Positions 1 through 6,471 of a DNA stretch of 24,847 nucleotides are shown in pieces. A model generated the notes under the pieces. It was not told the DNA's origin, made no database searches, and was given only the letters and a program-made list of their open reading frames with translations. The DNA comes from Deltaproteobacteria bacterium. GTDB lineage: Bacteria > Desulfobacterota > Desulfobaccia > Desulfobaccales > Desulfobaccaceae. The stretch's first letter is position 1. Every line of letters begins with the position of its first letter. The DNA lies in assembly GCA_016874895.1 (NCBI GenBank), contig VGSX01000016.1, positions 1 through 24,847 of the forward strand. The letters are read 5' to 3'. The translations under genes and the position numbers were made by a program.

Positions 1-651
1 GGCTGTCTCCATTACCCGGAGCTGCTCTTTCATGGTCGTAGAAATAAGCGTCAGCTTCAAGTCGAACCGTTTCTTGGTTGTTCTGGTGTAGCTCCGCATA
101 GTCCCATCCAGACCCCGGCCATAGTCGTTGGTATCCCGGTTGTCCTCGGTCTGAAAAGTGGTGCTTACCATGGTGAACTCTACCGTCTGAGTTTTTCCGG
201 CCTCATCCACATACTCAAACTTGCTCTCGGCCAAATCGGGGTAAATCACCGTGACGTAGATCGACCGAACCACAGACAGGCTTTTCTCAGTCTTCACCAT
301 CTCCCGGCGGTAAGCATCGAAAGGCTGAATCTCTAACCCGAAATTCTGGTCAACCACGGCCAGGTCCAGGGCATCCAACAGGGCCATCCCCCCGGAGGCG
401 GCCGCATAGTTCCGTTCCCCTCTCTGGTTCCGAGTCACCAGGTAACAGTCCATGAGCAGCTGCACCCCCCGCTGCCGGTGCCGGGCATAGGTCAGATAGA
501 TCATGTGGGGGCAAATCAGGAGCAAAGGCGTCCTGGCAATCCGGTCCAGGTCCTCGGGAGCAAAAGCCGAAATAAACTCCACCTTGGCAATCCCGGAAAC
601 CGCCGCCGCCGAATTAAAAAAAGCCTGGGATACTATCTCAACTATCCTCAT
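1..651 (-). CDS. Mu gp37-like (DUF1834-type) phage tail protein with extra C-terminal segment, partial
   Basis: An open frame of 217 codons starts at ATG 651 and runs off the left edge, so the C-terminus is missing. A TAG two codons upstream of the ATG fixes the start region. Residues 1 to about 130 have the look of the Mu gp37/DUF1834 family: a short buried N-terminal segment, then R-N-Q-R-G-E-R followed by a G-G-M-A-L-L-D helix and a conserved Q-N-F-G-L strand. Family members sit in the tail-completion part of Mu-like prophages. The remaining ~85 residues (threonine-rich, ending in K-K-R-F-D-L-K-L-T-L) exceed the usual domain and resemble the KRF/KRW-type ends of other tail proteins, so a fusion is possible. 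It is the last visible gene of the minus-strand phage operon, and its start overlaps the small gene upstream by 14 bases. Family call is by pattern and moderately sure. Confidence 0.6.
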   Translation of the reverse strand, partial: MRIVEIVSQAFFNSAAAVSGIAKVEFISAFAPEDLDRIARTPLLLICPHMIYLTYARHRQRGVQLLMDCYLVTRNQRGERNYAAASGGMALLDALDLAVVDQNFGLEIQPFDAYRREMVKTEKSLSVVRSIYVTVIYPDLAESKFEYVDEAGKTQTVEFTMVSTTFQTEDNRDTNDYGRGLDGTMRSYTRTTKKRFDLKLTLISTTMKEQLRVMETA

Positions 652-871
652 AGCCTATTCCCTCTTCCCTTTTCCCTCTTCCCTCTTCCCTCTTCCCTAT
701 CTTTTCATCCCTCTTCCCTGTCTTTTTCCCCTTCCAAGGACATTGAATCTCACGAAAGGGCCCCAGGAAGTAACACAACCCCGAATACACCCCATAATGA
801 GCACACTCATCCATAACGATAACCGACTCATATCTGACATAATCAGGACATTTCCCGTCAGTAGTCTTCAT
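638..871 (-). CDS. Small cysteine-containing phage protein of unknown function
   Basis: 77 codons. The first ~50 residues look like a real small protein with four cysteines (positions 8, 23, 32 and 44) and many aromatic residues, which could bind a metal. No known family is recognised. The last ~25 residues are low-complexity K-R-E-E-G repeats because the 3' end reads through the heptameric CTTCCCT repeat at 657-719. The ATG at 871 has only a weak ribosome site. The gene lies between the endolysin and the gp37-like gene, overlaps the latter by 14 bases, and so probably belongs to the phage operon. The repeat may have replaced the original C-terminus. The alternative is a chance frame, but the N-terminal composition argues against that. 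Confidence 0.45.
   Translation of the reverse strand: MKTTDGKCPDYVRYESVIVMDECAHYGVYSGLCYFLGPFREIQCPWKGKKTGKRDEKIGKREEGRGKREEGIGYEDS
657..719. repeat. Heptameric tandem repeat, nine units of NTTCCCT
   Basis: Nine in-register 7-base units (ATTCCCT, CTTCCCT, TTTCCCT, three CTTCCCT, a degenerate ATCTTTT, CATCCCT, CTTCCCT). It resembles the short tandemly repeated heptamers known from cyanobacteria and some deltaproteobacteria. It lies in the 3' part of the small cysteine-containing gene, just upstream of the gp37-like start. Confidence 0.8.
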
Positions 872-968
872 CTCTGGCCATCCGAATCAAATAATGAACC
901 ACCAAACCAAACGGGGAATTTTCTTCGTCAGGAAACTTCCTCCCAGGGATATAGTGGTCCCGGATCAG
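858..968 (-). CDS. Possible micro-ORF overlapping the end of the endolysin gene
   Basis: A frame open from 989 to a TGA at 858-860 encodes a peptide with convincing protein-like composition (I-R-D-H-Y-I-P-G near the start, D-E-E-N-S-P-F-G then V-V-H-Y-L-I-R-M-A-R-D near the end). It overlaps the last ~40 bases of the amidase gene in another frame and ends inside the start of the next small gene. No ATG, GTG or TTG begins the full frame. The suggested start is a CTG at 968; a TTG-GTG further in would give about 15 residues. It could be a genuine coupled small phage gene with a rare start, or chance. Confidence 0.25.
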   Translation of the reverse strand: MIRDHYIPGRKFPDEENSPFGLVVHYLIRMARDEDY

Positions 969-1557
969 ACTTCCTGCCTTTTGGAATAGCTACGTCAGCA
1001 TGACCCACCACGTCAATAATGTGATAGGCCTCCCGAAGAGCCTGAATAATCAAACGGTTGGCCTCAACCTGGGCCTCCGGCCATTCATCCCCGATCCCCA
1101 CGTTCTCGATGCCGATAGAAAAATTATTCACTCCCGATATGCCCTTATACTCGGATTTCCCGGCGTGCCAGGCTCTCCTGTGAAACGGAAGCAACTGCCA
1201 GGCCTCACCTCCCTTGCCGATCAAGAGATGCGCTGATACCCCTGATCCTGCCTGAGTAAGCCAAGACAGCGCCCCAGCAGAGCTATTGGAACCGGTGTAG
1301 TGGATGACAATAATCTCCGGAATATTGGCCCCGCCGGAAAAGTTAGGCGATGGCTTCTGGGTAACCATTTTCCCAGCCTTCCAAAGGTAATGATCTCTCA
1401 CAAAAAAAGGGTTATCTTCCTCAGACAATGCATCTTCTTCATTTACAGAACGGGAAATATCGTATATTTCCTGACTTTTTCTCAACGTCGCCGGACCGAA
1501 TATCCCATCCGCTGTTACGCCGATCCGCTGCTGCCATTCCCGGATGTATTGCTTCAA
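928..1557 (-). CDS. Prophage endolysin, N-acetylmuramoyl-L-alanine amidase
   Basis: 209 residues. This enzyme cleaves the amide bond between MurNAc and L-alanine of peptidoglycan for host lysis. Residues 7-26 resemble a single peptidoglycan-binding repeat (W-Q-Q-R-I-G-V-T-A-D-G-I-F-G-P-A-T). Residues 80-200 form an amidase_2 (AmiD/T7-lysozyme-type) domain with the expected zinc ligands H86 (in I-V-I-H-Y-T-G-S), H186 (in V-V-G-H-A-D) and D198 (in K-S-D-P-G-P), plus the W-H-A-G-K-S motif at 130-135. The start is a TTG at 1557 preceded by a very strong AAGGAGG site. There is no signal peptide, so export would depend on a holin, and a holin-like gene lies a few hundred bases upstream. The zinc ligands make the call firm. 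Confidence 0.88.
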   Translation of the reverse strand: MKQYIREWQQRIGVTADGIFGPATLRKSQEIYDISRSVNEEDALSEEDNPFFVRDHYLWKAGKMVTQKPSPNFSGGANIPEIIVIHYTGSNSSAGALSWLTQAGSGVSAHLLIGKGGEAWQLLPFHRRAWHAGKSEYKGISGVNNFSIGIENVGIGDEWPEAQVEANRLIIQALREAYHIIDVVGHADVAIPKGRKSDPGPLYPWEEVS

Positions 1558-1576
1558 AAGCCCCCTCCTTATTCCC

Positions 1577-1660
1577 TCAGCACCACTTCAATGCAGGCCT
1601 GTCCCAGGCATATGCCATCTGGAAAGATTCACAGTAAAACCTTTTCTGCTCACTCGCCAA
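1577..1660 (-). CDS. Possible 27-residue micro-ORF in the lysis cassette
   Basis: A TTG at 1660 sits just after a GGAAGGTGGTGAGG sequence that would make a strong ribosome site, and opens 27 codons ending in TGA at 1577. The peptide is rich in aromatic and charged residues and matches nothing recognised. It fits between the membrane/coiled-coil gene (ends 1702) and the endolysin start (1557), where phages often keep tiny lysis genes. It has no lipobox, so an Rz1-like role is not supported. It may be chance. Confidence 0.25.
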   Translation of the reverse strand: MASEQKRFYCESFQMAYAWDRPALKWC

Positions 1661-1701
1661 CCCTCACCACCTTCCTGCGTTCTGCCAGTTGGAAGATGCA
1701 G

Positions 1702-1956
1702 TCACTCCCTGACACCACCGGTATATCCGTCGAGTCTTCCCGAAATTTTTCCGAGCTCCCTCTCGACTCTGAGGTGAATGTCTCTGCACGCTGCTCTATC
1801 CTGGTCAAGTCGCTCATAGATTCGTCTATCGCTTTCCTTGAGCTTCTCAAGAGCCTTATTAAGATGAGCAATGTAACCACGCCCGAGCCACCAGATAATA
1901 ACGCCCAGACCTCCAATGACGAAACTAAAGACTGGCCATATAACATCAAGAGCCAT
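1702..1956 (-). CDS. Small membrane-anchored coiled-coil phage protein
   Basis: 84 residues. One N-terminal membrane segment (about residues 4-28, rich in V, I, G, L and W) is followed by a charged helix, probably coiled coil (about 30-75, heptad pattern with L-N-K-A-L-E-K-L-K). This is the usual architecture of phage i-spanin-like or DUF2730-like proteins near the lysis genes. The start ATG 1956 has a GGGGAGAGGGG site directly upstream. It sits 19 bases after the holin-like gene and before the endolysin, which supports a role in lysis, but no specific family can be named. An overlapping longer frame (1650-2078) is less plausible. Confidence 0.6.
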   Translation of the reverse strand: MALDVIWPVFSFVIGGLGVIIWWLGRGYIAHLNKALEKLKESDRRIYERLDQDRAACRDIHLRVERELGKISGRLDGYTGGVRE

Positions 1957-1970
1957 CCCCTCTCCCCACT

Positions 1971-1998
1971 ATTCCCTATTTCCTCTCCCCTATTCCCT
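1971..1998. repeat. Degenerate heptameric repeat (ATTCCCT-type)
   Basis: Four in-register units (ATTCCCT, ATTTCCT, CTCCCCT, ATTCCCT) of the same class as the repeat at 657-719. It encodes the last residues of the holin-like protein and the spacer before the next gene. Confidence 0.55.
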
Positions 1999-2155
1999 TT
2001 ATTCCCGCCCGCAGCGAAGCTAACCCCAAGGGAAGAAGGATAGCCTCCACTACCGACAACTGTTCCCCGGTTATCCACCCGGCCAGACTAGCCGACACCG
2101 CCGCCCCCCAAAAAACCGCCACCAAATACGTTTTTTTTCCGCTTAACCAATCCAT
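1976..2155 (-). CDS. Holin-like small membrane protein
   Basis: 59 residues. It starts with M-D-W-L-S-G-K-K-T-Y, has a hydrophobic segment (about 11-28), a short turn with I-T-G-E-Q-L, then a second hydrophobic helix ending L-A-S-L-R-A-G-I. This W-L-x-G-K-K-T-Y plus two-helix layout, with the L-R-A-G end, is typical of small putative holins in tailed-phage lysis cassettes. A holin would form membrane lesions that let the leaderless endolysin reach the cell wall. The start ATG 2155 has GTGGAG eight bases upstream. The final residues (G-I-K-G-I-G-E-R-K) are encoded by the heptameric repeat at 1971-1998. Function is inferred from pattern and location. Confidence 0.65.
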   Translation of the reverse strand: MDWLSGKKTYLVAVFWGAAVSASLAGWITGEQLSVVEAILLPLGLASLRAGIKGIGERK

Positions 2156-2176
2156 GTTTAAATCTCCACTGCTTAA

Positions 2177-2494
2177 TCAGACAAACTCAAACGTGATCAC
2201 CGCCCCTGCCGGTGAAGAAAAACTACACAAATCAATCGGAATCATAAGTTGCGTGGGTATTGAGCTATTGAACAAACACCCCACCGGATCCCCGGATGAG
2301 GAGACTAATTTGATCTGTGGCCAAACCGATGCCTCCACCCCAGGAGTAACCTCTTTCAGCAACAACACATCACCCGGCCCAGATGGTTGGAATTTTAAAC
2401 TCTTTAACCTCACTGCCTTACTGGCAGTCCAATCTTCGGACCCGTCCAGAACCACCTGCAACCATGTTACTCCCCATTTTTCTAAATTCGCCAT
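2177..2494 (-). CDS. Hypothetical phage structural protein
   Basis: 105 residues, predicted beta-rich and soluble, with no recognised motif. It lies between the major head protein and the holin-like gene, where Mu-like prophages carry head-completion or connector proteins (Mu gp35/gp36 region), so a virion role is a positional inference only. The start ATG 2494 follows AAAGAGG about seven bases upstream. There is a 134-base gap to the major head gene that holds no convincing gene. Confidence 0.55.
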   Translation of the reverse strand: MANLEKWGVTWLQVVLDGSEDWTASKAVRLKSLKFQPSGPGDVLLLKEVTPGVEASVWPQIKLVSSSGDPVGCLFNSSIPTQLMIPIDLCSFSSPAGAVITFEFV

Positions 2495-2628
2495 CTCATA
2501 ACCTCTTTACTAAGAGTCTCCGGCCATGATCGTTGTAAATAGTAACCTAATACACCGATGTCATACGTTTTCCCAAGATTGACCCAACCCCTTGTTTCGG
2601 CTTATTACTGCTTGCTAAATGCCCGCGC

Positions 2629-3519
2629 CTAGGTCAACCAGGGAACGACTAATAACTCTGCGGTCCCTCTCCAAATGTTCGTTTTTGTGCCCTCACCGGC
2701 TACTCCCGCTAACTCAGCCATCAAAACATCTTTGGCCTGGGCTTCCAGAGACGGCGGCACCACAAGCAGATTCGGCCTGACACCCAACGGCACCCCCTCA
2801 TCATTGGTTAATTGCATCATCGACGCCCGGGCAGCAGCATAATTCGTGGCGTTAAGAGTACTTCTGCTGGCATAGGCCAGTTGCCATAGGCCAAAACCCA
2901 CCGCCCCGCGATACTGCACCCCATAGCGGATTTTTTTCCTCATAAAATTATGCTCATCATCGTCACGGTCCTGGCGCACAAGCTGCGGCTGCGACCGATA
3001 CTGAAAAATAAAGGGTCTGATGGCCCTCGTATTATCCAGCAAGAACCAGGCCACGTCACTTCCGACACCATAATTGCTTCTAGTACCTTCCCCCACCGGA
3101 TGGTCGCTGGCAAAGAAATTTTTACCGTCATAGCAGGGAGTACTGAAACCTTCGCTCATAAGCGTAGCCAACAAAAAATCCGGATGCTGCTTCGCCGCCC
3201 GACCCAACTCCGCCACTATGGGGTGATAGAGACCCACCTGATCATCCTCTACATCATTGCGGTCAATTTCCACCGTAGCCTCGTAATCCTTATTTTCGAT
3301 CTGGAAAGTCGACGCAGCCAAGCTCTGAATCTGACGGTCCCCGATCCATTCCTTGAGCATGGGAAATTGGAGCATGAATTTGTAGTCATTAAGACGCCCA
3401 TTGCTCTGCACCACCATGGCAACCTCTTCATAGAAAGTCGGCGCCCCGGCAAAAGCGGCATTGAAAACCGTGTTCAAAGCATGATATATTGTGGTCAGAT
3501 TGGCTTGATTAATAATCAT
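2629..3519 (-). CDS. Mu-like major head subunit (gpT family)
   Basis: 296 residues, close to the ~305 of Mu gpT. It begins M-I-I-N-Q-A-N-L and contains the family's F-N-A-A-F stretch near residue 18, a P-M-L-K-E-W-I-G-D-R block near residues 53-62, and the K-D-Y-E-A-T-V-E-I-D-R-N-D-V-E-D-D segment near 77-93, all characteristic of Mu gpT (PF10124). It forms the icosahedral capsid. A GGAGGGGAGGAG site lies just upstream of ATG 3519, indicating very strong translation as expected for a major capsid protein. It follows the decoration gene by 18 bases. The order protease/scaffold, decoration, capsid is the normal head-module order. Confidence 0.88.
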   Translation of the reverse strand: MIINQANLTTIYHALNTVFNAAFAGAPTFYEEVAMVVQSNGRLNDYKFMLQFPMLKEWIGDRQIQSLAASTFQIENKDYEATVEIDRNDVEDDQVGLYHPIVAELGRAAKQHPDFLLATLMSEGFSTPCYDGKNFFASDHPVGEGTRSNYGVGSDVAWFLLDNTRAIRPFIFQYRSQPQLVRQDRDDDEHNFMRKKIRYGVQYRGAVGFGLWQLAYASRSTLNATNYAAARASMMQLTNDEGVPLGVRPNLLVVPPSLEAQAKDVLMAELAGVAGEGTKTNIWRGTAELLVVPWLT

Positions 3520-3537
3520 TTTCTTACTCCTCCCCTC

Positions 3538-3936
3538 CTAAATCTTGATCCAACCCTTGGTTGCGGAAACATATTTCATCAGCCTGCCGCATACAACCCC
3601 CTGCCCGGGATCCACGTCGTCAAAAGTCTGGTCATCCACCACATACATCGTTGCTCCCACACTAGCCTGGGAAATTGATGTGGCCCCAAATTCGAACACC
3701 CCTGCCGTTCTTACCCTGATAACTAGTCCCCCATTGCCTCCGGATAGGTTGTCCGCCTGCTCCAGAGCAATTCCCAACAGTCTGTGACCCGCGGTATTAC
3801 CCGCCGGCACTGCATAACCGGTGCTGTCCACCGCAACCATGGACCCTGCAAATATTTTCGTGGCCCCCTTTACCGGAAACTCCAGTTCCACCCCCTCCCG
3901 GTAAACCGTCTGACGATCAGCCGTACATGCTGGCAT
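3538..3936 (-). CDS. Head decoration / capsid cement protein, Mu-like
   Basis: 132 residues from ATG 3936. A GTG one codon earlier is possible, but ATG 3936 overlaps the upstream stop (TGATG) with AAGGAG seven bases before it. The protein is small and beta-rich, with an I-F-A-G-S-M-V-A-V-D-S-T-G-Y block (residues ~28-42) and A-G-H-R-L-L-G-I-A near 50. This pattern is seen in capsid-stabilising proteins encoded between the scaffold and major capsid genes of Mu-like and other tailed phages. Its place between the protease/scaffold and the major head gene supports the role. The family is inferred from pattern and position, not from a catalytic motif. Confidence 0.65.
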   Translation of the reverse strand: MPACTADRQTVYREGVELEFPVKGATKIFAGSMVAVDSTGYAVPAGNTAGHRLLGIALEQADNLSGGNGGLVIRVRTAGVFEFGATSISQASVGATMYVVDDQTFDDVDPGQGVVCGRLMKYVSATKGWIKI

Positions 3937-4490
3937 CACTTTTCTCCTTTTCCCATGCTTATCTTATTTTTCATGAACTCCTCCGGGGTGATCCGAAATG
4001 CCTCACATATCTGCCGCTCCTCTTCCGTCAGCAATAACCGATAACTCCCGGATCCTTCAATCAGTCCCGGTACGGCCCAATTGTCCTGACGGGAAAGAAT
4101 AAGTTCCCGGAAAAATTCCGGGTCCTCCTGGGCCAGGCGGCGCAGCCGTCCTTTACCCAGATTCAGTTCGGCCGGAGTTGTTTTTCTGCTCCTTAATGCT
4201 TCTTCAATCAATCGTTCAGCCCTGTGATGTTCTAACTCCCTCTGGCAGGCCGTTAATTCCTCTCTGAAAGTGACTGCCCGAGCCGCCTCAACCTTCAGTG
4301 ACTCTAACCGCTCTATTACCTCATCCTCGGCTATCCCTTCCCTCAACCCCAACGACCGCAGGATTTCCGTGGACAGACCCGGCCACCGCTGCTTTTTTTC
4401 CCTGATTAAATCAGCCGCCAAGGTCAGTACCTCATCCTCCGGCGCCTCATCCTGAAGTTCAAAAATCTCCCGTAATTTCTCAATGATCAT
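3936..4490 (-). CDS. Nested in-frame scaffold protein (Mu gpZ-like), internal start
   Basis: ATG 4490 is in frame with the protease/scaffold gene (codon 170) and is preceded by GGGAG five bases upstream, inside a purine-rich stretch. Translation from it would give a 184-residue charged, helical protein lacking the protease domain. Mu makes its scaffold gpZ from just such an internal start in gene I. The internal start is seen in the sequence; its use is inferred. Confidence 0.5.
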   Translation of the reverse strand: MIIEKLREIFELQDEAPEDEVLTLAADLIREKKQRWPGLSTEILRSLGLREGIAEDEVIERLESLKVEAARAVTFREELTACQRELEHHRAERLIEEALRSRKTTPAELNLGKGRLRRLAQEDPEFFRELILSRQDNWAVPGLIEGSGSYRLLLTEEERQICEAFRITPEEFMKNKISMGKGEK

Positions 4491-4997
4491 CACCTCTCCC
4501 TTCTCTCCTCTCTTATCTGCAACACCCTGACCTTCGGCACGGTCTTCCCGCAGCCCCTGATTCCCTCCCCCGGATAGCACCAGGGGCACAAGATTGGTTA
4601 TGGCCGGAGAATTGGTCAGGGCCACATGCAGCAGGTCCAACACCACTCTCCCTTCCCCCAACTGCACCACCGGCGAAAAATACCTATACTCCCTTTTCTT
4701 GATGTATTCCTTGGCTCGGTCCGTCCACTCCACCCTGGCCCAAAGCCCATCCGCAGCCATATACAGGGACTTGACCCAACCCGCCGCCGGGGCTTCCTTC
4801 CCAGTGACTGTCTGATGCTCATAATCAATCACCATGTCGTTGCCCCGTAAACTCCAGGCCTCCATAATCCGGGCCAAAGATTCCGCCGTAACCCGAAAGG
4901 ACTGCCGGCCATCACCCAGGGTTACCTCACCCAACGGTAGGATTCTTATCACTTCCGGCGCCTGGAGCCCGATCTGACTAAAAAGAAACGTTTTCAC
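3936..4997 (-). CDS. Mu gpI-like head maturation protease with fused scaffold
   Basis: 353 residues. The N-terminal ~140 residues match Mu gpI (PF10123): V-I-R-I-L-P-L-G near the start, D-M-V-I-D-Y-E-H-Q-T around 54-63, A-A-G-W-V-K and E-Y-R-Y-F-S-P-V. They form the prohead protease that trims scaffold and capsid proteins. The C-terminal half (from about 170) is highly charged and helical, as expected of an internal scaffold. The start is a GTG at 4997 overlapping the portal stop by four bases (GTGA). An internal ATG at 4490 with its own ribosome site probably yields the free scaffold. The gene follows the portal directly; the MuF-like minor head gene that lies between them in Mu is absent. 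Confidence 0.85.
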   Translation of the reverse strand: MKTFLFSQIGLQAPEVIRILPLGEVTLGDGRQSFRVTAESLARIMEAWSLRGNDMVIDYEHQTVTGKEAPAAGWVKSLYMAADGLWARVEWTDRAKEYIKKREYRYFSPVVQLGEGRVVLDLLHVALTNSPAITNLVPLVLSGGGNQGLREDRAEGQGVADKRGEKGEVMIIEKLREIFELQDEAPEDEVLTLAADLIREKKQRWPGLSTEILRSLGLREGIAEDEVIERLESLKVEAARAVTFREELTACQRELEHHRAERLIEEALRSRKTTPAELNLGKGRLRRLAQEDPEFFRELILSRQDNWAVPGLIEGSGSYRLLLTEEERQICEAFRITPEEFMKNKISMGKGEK

Positions 4998-6223
4998 GCC
5001 TGTCCCCCCACTCTGTCCACCTTGGGCAAGGCAAAGACCTCAGCAATGTGCTCGAGCGGTATCTTTATGCCCATCTCGTTTAAGTTCTTGTATGTTTCCG
5101 ATGTCTTCTTGAGATCCACCTCCTCGTCAAAATAAAACTCCAAATACGGTAACTTGTCCTGCCAACCATAATTAAACCCCACCAGCGGCTTGAACAGCTG
5201 CATCCTCAGAGAAGCCGCCAGGTTGTCCGCATCCGATCTGATGATGTCCTTGCGAACCTGATGATGCACCCTGGCAGCACTATACGTCCCCGTAGCATTG
5301 CTCACATCGGTGGTCAAAGTCTGCCCAAGAATAGCCTTGCTCATCTCCCGGTTGCAAAACTCCGCCATGGCTATAAAGGGATTTTCCTGACCGCCCCCTC
5401 GGCCATGCGCCTCCACAAACTCAATTTCCGTGTTTTTGGAAATGATCGCCGCCGCATCCGATCCCAAAGACGCTATGGCCCGCTTTAATGACTCACGATC
5501 CTCCGGGGAACTCGTCGGCTCATAACGACCCACCCGCAACGGCATCCCATAAACTTCATTGAAAACATTCCAGTCCTTCAGAGCATAATTTTTGAAAAGG
5601 TAGACCCAAGCCACCGTCCTCAAAAGACCGGCCCGCAATACCGAACCCGACCTGAGACTGCAGCGGTGAAAAATAAGCTTCCACTCCGGCGGCTGAATGC
5701 TGCTTATACCCTTCGCATCTAATATCTGAGGCCTGTCATCCTCCACAAAACTCACCCGCTTCGGGGTTATCCACTGAATATCCTCCACCACCACCCGGCC
5801 ATCCTTAACCTCCCAGATGATCTCATTAACCGAAAAACCTTTCCCCAAGGCATCCAGGATGTCCATGATAATCCGGTCAAATTCCAACGAGGCGATTACC
5901 TCATCTATAAAATCCGCAATTTCTCTGTCCCGGGGATCGTCGCTATAGGACACTATCCGATAATTCATCCCCTGGACCGCCACCTTTCGGGTCTGCAGGG
6001 TGGATGCCAGATGGGCGTCTTTCTCCTCCATCTCCTCATAAAGCTCCATCTGGGCTCGAATGTCACCCATATCCGCTGCCTGAAATATCGCCGACAATCT
6101 GCCGGGCGTCAGACCCGCACTGGGATAGCTGCTGTAACGATCCTGCACCGAGGCCCGGTAAACCTGTCGCGTGTCCGGTCTTGAAGGAGCTACCGTCCTC
6201 TTTAATATGTCCAAAAGTCCCAT
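4994..6223 (-). CDS. Mu gp29-like portal protein (DUF935 family)
   Basis: 409 residues from ATG 6223, which has GAGGTGGG upstream and begins M-G-L-L-D-I-L-K. The frame is open 38 codons further, but that extension has no ribosome site and unlikely composition. Hallmarks of the DUF935 portal family include a Y-E-E-M-E-E-K-D-A-H-L-A-S-T-L-Q-T-R-K block, a D-A-L-G-K-G-F-S-V-N-E-I-I-W segment, F-N-E-V-Y-G-M-P-L-R-V-G-R-Y, and the A-I-L-G-Q-T-L-T-T region. The portal forms the dodecameric DNA gate at one capsid vertex and docks the terminase. Its stop overlaps the protease start by four bases. A 248-base spacer separates it from the terminase, holding a conserved repeat (6347-6374) that could be a promoter element. 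Confidence 0.9.
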   Translation of the reverse strand: MGLLDILKRTVAPSRPDTRQVYRASVQDRYSSYPSAGLTPGRLSAIFQAADMGDIRAQMELYEEMEEKDAHLASTLQTRKVAVQGMNYRIVSYSDDPRDREIADFIDEVIASLEFDRIIMDILDALGKGFSVNEIIWEVKDGRVVVEDIQWITPKRVSFVEDDRPQILDAKGISSIQPPEWKLIFHRCSLRSGSVLRAGLLRTVAWVYLFKNYALKDWNVFNEVYGMPLRVGRYEPTSSPEDRESLKRAIASLGSDAAAIISKNTEIEFVEAHGRGGGQENPFIAMAEFCNREMSKAILGQTLTTDVSNATGTYSAARVHHQVRKDIIRSDADNLAASLRMQLFKPLVGFNYGWQDKLPYLEFYFDEEVDLKKTSETYKNLNEMGIKIPLEHIAEVFALPKVDRVGGQA

Positions 6224-6346
6224 GAACAACCCACCTCTGCCACTAAGATGACTTCCAGTCAACGATATATTCCTAAAAAATCTTAACTGCCAAATTTCTT
6301 TGCTTAACTCACTCGGAGAGCTGATCGTTTCCCCCAACCTGATATC

Positions 6347-6374
6347 TAAGAGGAATTATTAACTAATGTACCCC
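6347..6374 (-). repeat. 28-bp conserved element, copy 1, upstream of the portal gene
   Basis: TAAGAGGAATTATTAACTAA followed by TGTACCCC matches the copy at 9016-9043 at 24 of 28 positions. It lies 124 bases upstream of the portal start, in a spacer without a gene, so a promoter or activator site for the portal-onward operon is plausible. Confidence 0.5.
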
Positions 6375-6434
6375 ATCGCCTAACCTTGTCCCCAGATATC
6401 TAGTGGAATCTTGGCCCAAATACTAATTTCCTGA

Positions 6435-6469
6435 AGCCGCTGACAACTGACCCCTGGCCACTGACCACT
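6435..6469. repeat. Degenerate heptameric repeat (GACCACT-type)
   Basis: Five in-register 7-base units (AGCCGCT, GACAACT, GACCCCT, GGCCACT, GACCACT) lie immediately after the large terminase stop codon. It is a second class of heptamer in this window. It may be a neutral intergenic repeat. Confidence 0.6.
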
Positions 6470-6471
6470 CC

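Noticed and set aside
657..719. CRISPR-like array
   Set aside because: The units are only seven bases with no spacers; it is a simple tandem repeat, and no cas genes are present.
1650..2078. 142-codon minus-strand frame overlapping the holin-like and coiled-coil genes
   Set aside because: The two overlapping smaller genes have clear ribosome sites and domain-like membrane patterns; this frame is glycine/serine-rich noise.
2500..2628. Small gene between the major head gene and the next structural gene
   Set aside because: Only very short frames without ribosome sites are present; nothing supports coding.
6224..6337. 38-codon upstream extension of the portal gene
   Set aside because: There is no ribosome site and the protein family starts at M-G-L-L-D; the stretch is part of the AT-rich spacer.
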